This document shows positions 1 to 6,003 of a DNA stretch of 8,677 nt, piece after piece. Position numbers and translations under genes: made by a program. How positions within the stretch are numbered: position 1 is the stretch's first letter; each line of letters begins with the position of its first letter. A model generated the notes under the pieces. That model was not told the origin of the DNA, did no database searches, and saw only the letters and a list, made by a program, of their open reading frames with translations. Origin of the DNA: DASVBJ01 sp036375895 (GTDB lineage: Bacteria; Actinomycetota; Actinomycetes; JACCUZ01); the NCBI GenBank assembly GCA_036375895.1, contig DASVBJ010000213.1:1-8677 (forward strand), written 5' to 3'.

Positions 1-899
1 GTCACCACCACCAGCTGGCCGAACCCGCTGCGGGCGTACTCGGCGTACGTGAGGCCGGCCGTGTGCACGACGTGGGAGTGGCCACCGAACAGCACCGTGA
101 GCTGCACCGCCACGAACGCCGCGAACAGCGCGTCCAGCAAGGCGATCGGCGCGATCCACTCCAGCGGTCGCACCGGCCGGGCGGGTGCCGGCGCCAGCAC
201 GTCCCAGGCCGGCGGCTGGTCGGCCAGGAACGCGGCCGCCAGGGCGGCTCCGGCGACCGCGACGAAGAGGAACAGCCGCTGCGGCACCGTGTCCAGGTGG
301 ACGTCGGGCAGGAGCGTCGCGAAGGCCGCGTCGGCCGACGCGAAGAGCGTGCCGAACACCAGCAGGAGGCCGGCACTCACGCCCACGGTGCGCAGCAGCG
401 GCTTCAGTGACGTCCGCGACGTCCGCGCGGCGGGCAGGTGCCCACGCAGGCCGCGGGCCGCCCAGGGCAGCCCCCGTAGCGGGGCCAGCGCGAGGGACAG
501 GCCGCCGAGGAGGGCCCCGACGAGGCTCGTGCCGCGGGCCAGGGCGTACGACGCGACGCCGGTGGCGCCGAGCAGCGACAGGCCCACGAACCACGGGGCG
601 TCCCGGACGACGACCACGCCGATCAGCAGGGTCGCCAGGGCCCCGAAGCCGACCTCGTGCGACCCCAGCCGCGGCCACGCGGCCGGCACCGCCGCCGCGG
701 CGATGAGGAGAGCGACCAGCACCAGGCCCAGTCCCGGCGCGGTCGCCGCGGGCAGCAGGACTGCGCCGGCGATGCCCGCTACGGCCGCGAGGGTCGCGGA
801 CGCGGCCGGCATCGCCCGGCCCGGGTCGGGCCACACCCGGTCGACCTCGGCCTTCAGCGCCGACGGGTGTGTGGTCTGCGGCACGGTCAGGTCGGTCAC
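1..899 (-). CDS. DUF4173 (DUF4153-like) polytopic membrane protein, C-terminus cut by window edge
   Basis: An integral membrane protein of unknown biochemical role; 299 residues are visible and the C-terminal part lies beyond the left edge. The GTG start at 899-897 is preceded by a strong GGGAGGG ribosome site (910-904) and overlaps the kinase stop codon as GTGA, so translation is probably coupled. Hydrophobic segments lie at about residues 34-50, 56-74, 84-98, 102-118, 123-140, 172-187, 207-226 and 248-270. Two stretches match what I remember as family hallmarks: LFASADAAFA (185-194) and TYAEYARSGFGQL (284-296). It is the third gene of a unit with a response regulator and a histidine kinase. 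That points to envelope-stress signalling, either as a sensing partner of the kinase or as a regulated product (inference). The family assignment rests on motif memory and is fairly secure; the function is unknown. Confidence 0.85.
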   Translation of the reverse strand, partial: MTDLTVPQTTHPSALKAEVDRVWPDPGRAMPAASATLAAVAGIAGAVLLPAATAPGLGLVLVALLIAAAAVPAAWPRLGSHEVGFGALATLLIGVVVVRDAPWFVGLSLLGATGVASYALARGTSLVGALLGGLSLALAPLRGLPWAARGLRGHLPAARTSRTSLKPLLRTVGVSAGLLLVFGTLFASADAAFATLLPDVHLDTVPQRLFLFVAVAGAALAAAFLADQPPAWDVLAPAPARPVRPLEWIAPIALLDALFAAFVAVQLTVLFGGHSHVVHTAGLTYAEYARSGFGQLVVV

Positions 900-1951
900 G
901 TGTCCCTCCCGGGGAGTTGTACGACGAAGCGGCAGCCGGCGGGCTCGGCCGAGGCGGAGCCCGGCGGGCCGGCCGTCCCGTCGGTGACCGAGATGCTGCC
1001 GCCGTGCAGGGCGACGGCCCAGCGGGCGATGGCGAGGCCGAGGCCGGTGCTGCCGGTGGTCACGCCCGCGGACCCGGCGCCGCCGCGGTAGAAGCGGTCG
1101 AAGACCCGTTCGCGGTCGACGTGCGGGATGCCGGGACCCTCGTCGGAGACCTCAAGGTGGAGGTCGTCGCGGCCGGTCCGGCCGGTCACGGCACGCACCC
1201 GCACGGTCCCGCCCGGCGGGCTGTGCCGGGCGGCGTTGTCGAGCAGGTTGGCGAGCACCTGCTGGAGGCGGCCGCGGTCGACCCAGGCCACCGCGTCGGG
1301 CGGCCGCACCTCGATCGCGAACTGCACGTCCCGGCCGGCCATGGCCGCCTCGGTGACCGCGGTCTCCAGCAGCGGCGCGAGCGCCACCCGCTCGCGGGTC
1401 AGCGGCTCGGTACCCGCGTCGATGCGCGACAGGTCGAGCAGCTCGCCGACCAGCCGGTTCAGCCGCTCGGTCTGGGCGAGCGCGGTCCGCAGGGTCTGTG
1501 GATCCGCGGTGGCGACGCCGTCGGCGAGGTTCTCGAGCACCGCGTGCAGTGCGGAGATCGGGGTGCGCAGCTCGTGGCTGACGTTGGCGACGAGCTCTCG
1601 GCGCTGCCGGTCGGCGGCCTCCAGGTCGGCGGCCATCCGGTTGAAGGCGTCGGCCAGCTGGCCCACCTCGTCCCGCGAGGAGGTGTGCACGCGCCGGCTG
1701 TAGTCACCGCGGGCCATCGCCTGGGCGGCCGCGGTCATCGACCGCAGCGGGGAGGTCATGCCCCGGGCCAGCACCTGGGTCACGGCCAGCGCAAGCAGCA
1801 CCGCGACCGGCAGCGTGTACCTCGGCCGCCAGCTGAGGTGGACGAGGCCGTACCACACGAAGAACGAGGAGACGGCGACGGTGACGGCGACGAGAACGCC
1901 GAGCTTCGTCTTGATCGACCGCAGCGGGTCCAGCGGGCGGAGATCCCTCAC
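896..1951 (-). CDS. Sensor histidine kinase, HAMP-HisKA-HATPase, with minimal extracytoplasmic loop
   Basis: A 351-residue membrane-bound sensor kinase that should autophosphorylate on His126 and pass the phosphate to the regulator encoded just upstream. Two membrane helices (about 17-37 and 45-63) are separated by only about 8 residues, so there is practically no external sensor domain. A HAMP linker follows (64-116), then the H-box NVSHELRTP (123-131), N-box NLLDNAARHSPPGG (235-248), G1 DEGPGIP (270-276), F-box VFDRFYRG (283-290) and G2 STGLGLAIAR (301-310); all catalytic boxes look intact. The start is GTG at 1951-1949, with GGAG at 1960-1957, overlapping the regulator's stop by 4 nt (GTGA). 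Its own stop overlaps the DUF4173 start in the same way. The layout is that of BaeS/CseC-type kinases. The signal is unknown; the short loop suggests sensing within the membrane or through a partner protein (inference). Confidence 0.96.
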   Translation of the reverse strand: MRDLRPLDPLRSIKTKLGVLVAVTVAVSSFFVWYGLVHLSWRPRYTLPVAVLLALAVTQVLARGMTSPLRSMTAAAQAMARGDYSRRVHTSSRDEVGQLADAFNRMAADLEAADRQRRELVANVSHELRTPISALHAVLENLADGVATADPQTLRTALAQTERLNRLVGELLDLSRIDAGTEPLTRERVALAPLLETAVTEAAMAGRDVQFAIEVRPPDAVAWVDRGRLQQVLANLLDNAARHSPPGGTVRVRAVTGRTGRDDLHLEVSDEGPGIPHVDRERVFDRFYRGGAGSAGVTTGSTGLGLAIARWAVALHGGSISVTDGTAGPPGSASAEPAGCRFVVQLPGRDT

Positions 1952-2664
1952 GGCTGCTCCAGCCCGTAGCCGACGCCGTGGACGGTGCGGATGACGTCCG
2001 CGCCGAGCTTGCGCCGCAACGCCTTCACGTGGCTGTCGACCGTGCGCGTGCCGGAGGCGTCGACCCAGTCCCAGACGAGCTCCAGCAGCTGCTCACGCGT
2101 GAGCACCGCCCGTGGCCGGTCGGCGAGGCAGACCAGCAGGTCGAACTCGGTGGGGGTGAGGTGCACGTCGGTGCCGGCCCGGCGTACCCGGCGGCCGGAC
2201 CGGTCGAGCTCGAGGTCGCCGATGCACTGGACGGCGACGCTGTGACCGGCCTCGGCGAGCTCGGCCGCCCGGCGCACCCGGCGGAGCAGCGCATGCACGC
2301 GGGCCACCAGCTCGCGCATGCTGAACGGCTTGGTGAGGTAGTCGTCGGCGCCCACCCCGAGCCCGACCAGCTTGTCGGTCTCGTCGTCGCGGGCGGTCAG
2401 CATCAGCACCGGCACGGGGCGCTCGGCCTGGACCCGGCGGCACACCTCCAGCCCGTCGTAGCCGGGCAGCATCACGTCAAGCACGACCAGGTCGGGCCGG
2501 TGCTGGGCGGCCGCGCTGACGCCCGCCGGGCCGTCATGGGCGACGTGGACCAGGAAGCCCTCCGCCCTCAGCCTCGCCGCCACCGCGTCCGCGATCGTCG
2601 GCTCGTCCTCGACGACGAGAACCGTCTGCCGGCCGGAGTCCGCCCGTGCCCCGTCTGCTCCCAT
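1948..2664 (-). CDS. OmpR/PhoB-family response regulator
   Basis: A 238-residue DNA-binding response regulator, first gene of the two-component unit. The receiver domain (about 14-130) has the acidic pocket E19-D20, the phosphoacceptor Asp63 in VVLDVMLPG, Thr90 in MLTA and Lys112 in TKPF. The C-terminal winged helix (about 145-236) has HLTPTEFDLLVCLA, the recognition-helix segment TRTVDSHVKALRRKLG and the closing RTVHGVGYGLE, all typical of the OmpR subfamily. The ATG at 2664-2662 begins with about 13 extra residues before the first receiver strand and has no Shine-Dalgarno sequence; a TAGGCT hexamer lies 7 nt upstream, so the message may be leaderless. Its stop overlaps the kinase start (GTGA), making the kinase its near-certain partner. 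Target genes cannot be read from this window, although the unit itself, including the DUF4173 gene, is a natural candidate. Confidence 0.96.
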   Translation of the reverse strand: MGADGARADSGRQTVLVVEDEPTIADAVAARLRAEGFLVHVAHDGPAGVSAAAQHRPDLVVLDVMLPGYDGLEVCRRVQAERPVPVLMLTARDDETDKLVGLGVGADDYLTKPFSMRELVARVHALLRRVRRAAELAEAGHSVAVQCIGDLELDRSGRRVRRAGTDVHLTPTEFDLLVCLADRPRAVLTREQLLELVWDWVDASGTRTVDSHVKALRRKLGADVIRTVHGVGYGLEQP

Positions 2665-2671
2665 GGGGGCG

Positions 2672-2677
2672 AGCCTA
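2672..2677 (-). promoter_or_regulatory. Candidate -10 box (TAGGCT) for leaderless response-regulator operon
   Basis: On the minus strand TAGGCT lies exactly 7 nt before the regulator's ATG and fits the actinobacterial TANNNT pattern. There is no purine-rich ribosome site between it and the ATG, so transcription would begin at or next to the start codon. No convincing -35 box is visible at 16-18 nt. An imperfect direct repeat (TCCTTCACACG and TCCTTGATCACG, 19 nt apart) lies further upstream and could be an autoregulatory site, though the spacing is not the 10-11 or 21-22 nt usual for OmpR-type regulators. This is a motif-only call. Confidence 0.35.
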
Positions 2678-2737
2678 GGGACCCGTCGTGATCAAGGACT
2701 GCCGAGCGTGTGAAGGAGTCGTGCAGATGCCGGAGGC

Positions 2738-3427
2738 CTACAGGCACGGCGTCAGCAGGCACCGCGAGGTCATCCCCACGGTTCGTGCGAGCGCGTCGGA
2801 GTACCGCCGGTAGAGCCTCGGCACCGGGCGCATCGTCCAGAGCGCCTCGACGTTGACCCATGCCAGGTCGCGCGCCTTGTCGATGTCCCAGGAGCTGACG
2901 AGGTGGACCACGTGCCCCACCCGTCGGTCGACCAGGCGCCCGGCCTCCGACAGGAAGGACCGCCGGATCTGCGCCTCGGCCGCGGCGAGGAGCCCGTTGA
3001 CGGCCTCGTAGTCGGCGTGGACCCCGGGCCGGTCCGGCGACGTCCGACGGGCCCGGCAGGTCGCGATCACCGCGAGGGGCAGGTCGTGCTCGATGTGCGC
3101 GTTCATGCCGGCCAGCGCGAACTGGACCGGAAGCAGGCCCGGGGTGGCCCGCCGCTCGAACAGCGGGGCCCACGCCTTCGGCACGTCCTGCCCGGCCTGC
3201 GCCGCGTCGTACGCCGTGAGCCACAGCGACGCGAAGGCGACGTCCAGGTGGGCCATGAACGCGTCGTCGTGGAAGGTGTGAGACCCGCGCAGACCCTCGG
3301 CGACCCGCTCGGTGACCTCGAGGTACATGCGGTTGAAGACCGCCGCCCCGTCATCGGCGGGCAGCGAGCCGTCGATGTCGCGGAGCCGGTCGATGACGTC
3401 CTGTACGCCGGCAGGAGACCCGGTCAT
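2738..3427 (-). CDS. DUF5995 family protein
   Basis: A 229-residue soluble, largely helical protein of unknown function. Segments that I recall as typical of DUF5995 are FNRMYLEVT (31-39), HLDVAFASLWL (60-70), FALAGMNAHIEHDLPLAV (103-120) and the tryptophan-bearing DLAWVNVEALW (187-197). Conserved-looking His111, His114 and Asp115, with His50, His53 and His60, could form a metal site within a helical bundle; this is inference. No signal peptide or membrane helix is evident. The ATG at 3427-3425 overlaps the stop of the membrane-protein gene as ATGA and has a modest GGTGGA 4 nt upstream. The same reading frame stays open for another 185 codons upstream, but that part is arginine-rich shadow sequence inside the membrane-protein gene, so the longer form is rejected. 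It is the last gene of its minus-strand run, ending 73 nt before the response regulator. Confidence 0.85.
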   Translation of the reverse strand: MTGSPAGVQDVIDRLRDIDGSLPADDGAAVFNRMYLEVTERVAEGLRGSHTFHDDAFMAHLDVAFASLWLTAYDAAQAGQDVPKAWAPLFERRATPGLLPVQFALAGMNAHIEHDLPLAVIATCRARRTSPDRPGVHADYEAVNGLLAAAEAQIRRSFLSEAGRLVDRRVGHVVHLVSSWDIDKARDLAWVNVEALWTMRPVPRLYRRYSDALARTVGMTSRCLLTPCL

Positions 3428-3870
3428 CCGGTCCACCGGCGGGCGAACGTCCCGAACGCGAGCAGCCCCAGCAGCACCATCAGCGCGGAGAGGCCCAGGC
3501 TGGCCAGGACCAGCCAGGTCTCCAGGCCGTGCAGCCCCGCCCCGGAGAGGCGGTCCTGGGTGAGCTGCTGGCAGGCGGTGAAGCCGAGGGACAGGCCGCC
3601 GAGCAGCGCGAGCAGCAGGGTTCCGAGTCGCCCGCCGGCGTCGTTGAACGTGCTCAGCATGGTCGCGATCGCGACGGCCGCCAGCACGGCGAGGGGGACG
3701 GCGAGCCCCGTGCCCCAGCCGGAGACCCAGTCCCGTCCCACCCGCTCGATCGAGCCGGCCCGGTCGAGGAACGTCAGGTCGTAGGGCAGCTTGCGGTCGA
3801 CGGACACCAGCACGCCGGTGATGGTGACGGCGATCCACGCGGCGGAGACCACGACCAGCAGCTTGCGCAC
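3424..3870 (-). CDS. Small four-helix membrane protein of unknown function
   Basis: I do not recognise a named family. The 148-residue product has four hydrophobic helices at about 3-23, 54-74, 82-102 and 119-143. A hydrophilic loop follows helix 1 (24-53, with several charged residues: DRK, DRAGSIERVGRDW). The positive charges at both ends (MRK and RRW) predict both termini in the cytoplasm. The start is GTG at 3870-3868 with no good ribosome site; no other in-frame start was found in the sequence just upstream. The stop overlaps the DUF5995 start as ATGA, so those two genes are probably translated together and may work together at the membrane. The DUF3052 gene lies 51 nt upstream on the same strand. 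Hydrophobic pattern and GC-rich third positions support real coding. Confidence 0.8.
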   Translation of the reverse strand: MRKLLVVVSAAWIAVTITGVLVSVDRKLPYDLTFLDRAGSIERVGRDWVSGWGTGLAVPLAVLAAVAIATMLSTFNDAGGRLGTLLLALLGGLSLGFTACQQLTQDRLSGAGLHGLETWLVLASLGLSALMVLLGLLAFGTFARRWTG

Positions 3871-3921
3871 GCTGCCGATGGTGCCAGCCCGGGGGCGTTC
3901 GCCGGTGGAGGTTGGCGACGG

Positions 3922-4338
3922 TCAGCGGTCGCGCCGCCGCACCACGAACCGCAGCCCCGACCACGTCGCGTCGATGGCGCACACCTTGTTGTCGACCAGC
4001 CCCGCGGCGAGGCCGTGGTCACGCACCGCGTTCTCGTCGAGGTCGGTCGCCACGCCGCTGGACCGCTTGGGCCAGGCGATCCAGAGTCCTCCGTCGACCG
4101 CCAGCCGCCGGGCGAGCGGCGCGAAGCGTCTCGCCAGCGCCCGCCGGTCGGGAGCAAAGGCGACGATCACGTCGTACGCCGTGGCGCCGGCCCGTCGGTG
4201 CACCTCGACGCCCGGCAGGGAGCCCAGGTCGAAACCCTCGGGCGGCGCCGCGAGCAGCACCCGGTGGCCGGGCTTGATCCCGAGCTTGCGGGGCAGCGGC
4301 GTCCCGGAGTAGCCGGCGCTCGCCGCGTGTTCTGCCAT
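3922..4338 (-). CDS. DUF3052 family protein
   Basis: A 138-residue cytoplasmic protein of a family widespread in actinobacteria, with no established biochemical role that I know of. The match to the family is strong: GYSGTPLPRKLGIKPG (9-24) near the start, DVIVAFAPDR (56-65), DGGLWIAWPKRSSGVATDL (82-100) and GLVDNKVCAIDATWSGLRF (113-131). The GGLWIAWPK segment followed by DNKVCA resembles the late strands of a Rossmann-like methyltransferase fold, but no cofactor-binding glycine motif is evident (inference). The ATG at 4338-4336 has no Shine-Dalgarno sequence; a TACGCT hexamer 8 nt upstream suggests a leaderless or near-leaderless message. It is divergent from the exporter gene across a 41-nt spacer and heads a possible minus-strand operon with the membrane protein and the DUF5995 gene. 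Confidence 0.9.
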   Translation of the reverse strand: MAEHAASAGYSGTPLPRKLGIKPGHRVLLAAPPEGFDLGSLPGVEVHRRAGATAYDVIVAFAPDRRALARRFAPLARRLAVDGGLWIAWPKRSSGVATDLDENAVRDHGLAAGLVDNKVCAIDATWSGLRFVVRRRDR

Positions 4339-4379
4339 GCAGCCGGAGCGTACTGTCGACGAGAGGTGGGAGGACGCGG
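4339..4379. promoter_or_regulatory. Divergent 41-nt promoter spacer between DUF3052 and the MFS exporter
   Basis: This spacer must carry the start signals of both genes unless they lie inside coding sequence. Two TANNNT hexamers overlap on opposite strands: TACTGT at 4351-4356 (plus, toward the exporter) and TACGCT at 4352-4347 (minus, toward DUF3052). The plus-strand box would start transcription near 4362-4364, just before the ribosome site GGGAGGA (4368-4374). The minus-strand box would give a leaderless DUF3052 message. No clear -35 box is seen for either. If real, the two promoters could not be occupied at once. There is no obvious operator palindrome for a local regulator. Confidence 0.4.
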
Positions 4380-5987
4380 ATGGCCCAGCGGGCGGGAGTG
4401 TCCGGCGACCGGTCGGGCGAGGTGCTGGCCTTCGGCGAGCCGAGGGCCCGATGGGTGCTGGCGGCGACCGTGCTCGGCTCGGGCATGGCCTTCATCGACG
4501 CAACTGTCGTCAACGTCGCGCTGCCGCGCATCGGCGCCGACCTCGGGGCCGGTCTCGGTGGCCTGCAGTGGACCGTCAACGCCTACACGCTGACCCTCGC
4601 CTCGTTGATCCTGCTCGGCGGCTCCCTCGGTGACCGGTTCGGCCGACGCCGGATCTTCGTGGTCGGCGTCGTGTGGTTCGCCGCCGCCTCGCTGCTGTGC
4701 GGGCTGGCGCCGGACATCCGCACGCTCGTGGCGGCCCGGGCGCTGCAGGGCGTGGGCGGCGCGCTGCTCACTCCCGGCAGCCTGGCGATCCTGCAGGCAA
4801 CCTTCCGGCCCGAGGACCGGGCGCGGGCGATCGGTGCCTGGTCCGGGCTCGCCGGCATCGCCGGTGCGCTCGGGCCCTTCCTCGGCGGCTGGCTGGTGCA
4901 GGCGGCCAGCTGGCGCCTGGTGTTCCTCATCAACCTGCCGCTCGCCGGCGCGGTTGTCGCGGTGGCGGTGCGCCACGTGCCCGAGTCACGCGACCCGCTG
5001 GCCGCCCGCCGGCTCGACCTGCCCGGCGCGGTGCTCGGAGCGGTCGGCCTCGGGGCGCTGACCTATGGGCTGATCGCCTGGCAGGGTGGCAGGCTCCTCG
5101 AGCCGGTCGTGCTGGTCCCGCTGCTCGTCGCCGTCACGGCGCTGCTCGGCTTCGTCGCCCGTGAGCGCTGGGCCGGCCAGCCGATGCTGCCGCTCGCCAT
5201 CTTCTCCTCCCGGCTCTTCAGTGCCACCAACGCGGTCACGTTCGCGGTCTACGCCGCGCTGGGTGGGGTGTTCTTCCTGCTCGTGCTGCAGCTGCAGGTC
5301 GTGAGCGGGTTCTCACCGATGGCCGCGGGAACGTCGCTGCTGCCGGTCACCGCATTGCTGCTGCTCCTCTCGGCGCGGGCCGGCGCCCTGGCGCAGCGCA
5401 TCGGACCGCGGCTGCCGATGACCGTCGGCCCGTTGCTCGCCGCGTTGGCCGTCGCGGGCCTCACCCGCATCGGGCCCGACGCGTCGTACGTCGTGGACGT
5501 CCTGCCGTGGGCCATCCTGTTCGGCCTGGGCCTGTCGCTGACGGTGGCTCCGCTCACCGCGACGGTGCTCGCCGCGGCGCCGGACCGCCACGCCGGGCTC
5601 GCGAGCGGTGTCAACAACGCCGTGGCCAGGGTGGGCGGCCTGCTGGCCGTCGCGGCGCTCCCGCTGGTCGCGGGGCTCAGCGGTGAGGCCTACTCCGACG
5701 CGGCGTTGCTCGACCCGGCGTTCCGCACCGCGATGACCGTCTGCGCGGTCCTGCTCGCGGCGGGCGGGCTGCTCGCGGCCGTCACGATCAGGACCCCGGC
5801 CGGGGCGCCCGCGCCCGAGTGCCCGCGCCGTCACTGCGCGGTGGACGGGCCGCCCCTCGAGACCTGCCCGCACCAGGGCCCGCTATGGCCGCCCGCCGAG
5901 GCGGCCCGAGGTGAGCAGTCGAGCCTCGCCGGGGCGATGAGTCCAGGGGCCCGCAGGGGTCCACCCAGGGGAGCAACGCCGGGCTGA
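4380..5987 (+). CDS. DHA2-family (EmrB/QacA-type, 14-helix) MFS drug:proton exporter
   Basis: A 535-residue inner-membrane transporter expected to expel drugs or other small hydrophobic compounds in exchange for protons. Family signs are FIDATVVNVALPRIGADL (38-55, first helix), the loop motif GGSLGDRFGRRR (80-91, motif A), LQGVGGALLTPGSLAIL (122-138) and the antiporter motif C region GIAGALGPFLGGWLV (159-173). Hydrophobic segments continue to about 470, consistent with 14 helices. The ATG at 4380 follows GGGAGGA by 5 nt. The tail has a Cys/His-rich patch (Cys481, His485, Cys486, Cys496, His498), with CAVDGPPL recalling the ends of some actinobacterial relatives. Beyond about residue 500 the third-position GC bias drops (CTA, CGA, GGT, AGT, CCA, AGG, GGA, GCA codons), so the last 35 or so residues may be a stop-loss extension. 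Substrate is unknown. The VOC gene follows 16 nt after the stop. Confidence 0.95.
   Translation: MAQRAGVSGDRSGEVLAFGEPRARWVLAATVLGSGMAFIDATVVNVALPRIGADLGAGLGGLQWTVNAYTLTLASLILLGGSLGDRFGRRRIFVVGVVWFAAASLLCGLAPDIRTLVAARALQGVGGALLTPGSLAILQATFRPEDRARAIGAWSGLAGIAGALGPFLGGWLVQAASWRLVFLINLPLAGAVVAVAVRHVPESRDPLAARRLDLPGAVLGAVGLGALTYGLIAWQGGRLLEPVVLVPLLVAVTALLGFVARERWAGQPMLPLAIFSSRLFSATNAVTFAVYAALGGVFFLLVLQLQVVSGFSPMAAGTSLLPVTALLLLLSARAGALAQRIGPRLPMTVGPLLAALAVAGLTRIGPDASYVVDVLPWAILFGLGLSLTVAPLTATVLAAAPDRHAGLASGVNNAVARVGGLLAVAALPLVAGLSGEAYSDAALLDPAFRTAMTVCAVLLAAGGLLAAVTIRTPAGAPAPECPRRHCAVDGPPLETCPHQGPLWPPAEAARGEQSSLAGAMSPGARRGPPRGATPG
5887..5906 (+). terminator. GC hairpin at the boundary of the exporter's anomalous tail
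   Basis: A perfect 7-bp stem, GGCCGCC (5887-5893) with GGCGGCC (5900-5906), encloses a 6-nt loop. No T-run follows, so it is not a classical intrinsic terminator, although actinobacterial terminators often lack the T-run. It sits inside the exporter reading frame, close to where codon bias degrades. That would fit an ancestral 3' end captured by loss of a stop codon. In a sequence this GC-rich such hairpins also arise by chance, so the call is weak. Confidence 0.25.
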
Positions 5988-6003
5988 CACAGGAGGGACG
6001 CCC

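Noticed and set aside
49..987. Long plus-strand open frame of 312 codons opposite the DUF4173 gene.
   Set aside because: Its product is Ala/Arg/Thr/Ser-rich without any motif. The minus strand encodes a recognisable membrane protein with correct coupling to the kinase.
869..1969. Plus-strand open frame of 366 codons opposite the histidine kinase.
   Set aside because: It mirrors the kinase and has no recognisable domain; the kinase boxes on the minus strand are unmistakable.
1978..2691. Plus-strand open frame of 237 codons opposite the response regulator.
   Set aside because: Shadow of the OmpR-family gene, which shows all conserved receiver and winged-helix residues.
2727..2813. Plus-strand 28-codon open frame with AAGGAG 8 nt before its ATG, antisense to the end of the DUF5995 gene.
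   Set aside because: Its third positions coincide with those of the minus-strand gene, so the G/C bias is a shadow, and no promoter is visible. The ribosome-site match alone is not enough.
3428..3982. Upstream extension of the DUF5995 reading frame by 185 codons.
   Set aside because: The added part is Arg/His/Pro-rich and lies in another frame of the membrane-protein gene. The ATG at 3427 with an ATGA overlap gives the normal family length.
3529..4593. Plus-strand open frame of 354 codons across the membrane-protein, DUF3052 and exporter starts.
   Set aside because: Low-complexity product spanning three well-supported genes in other frames.
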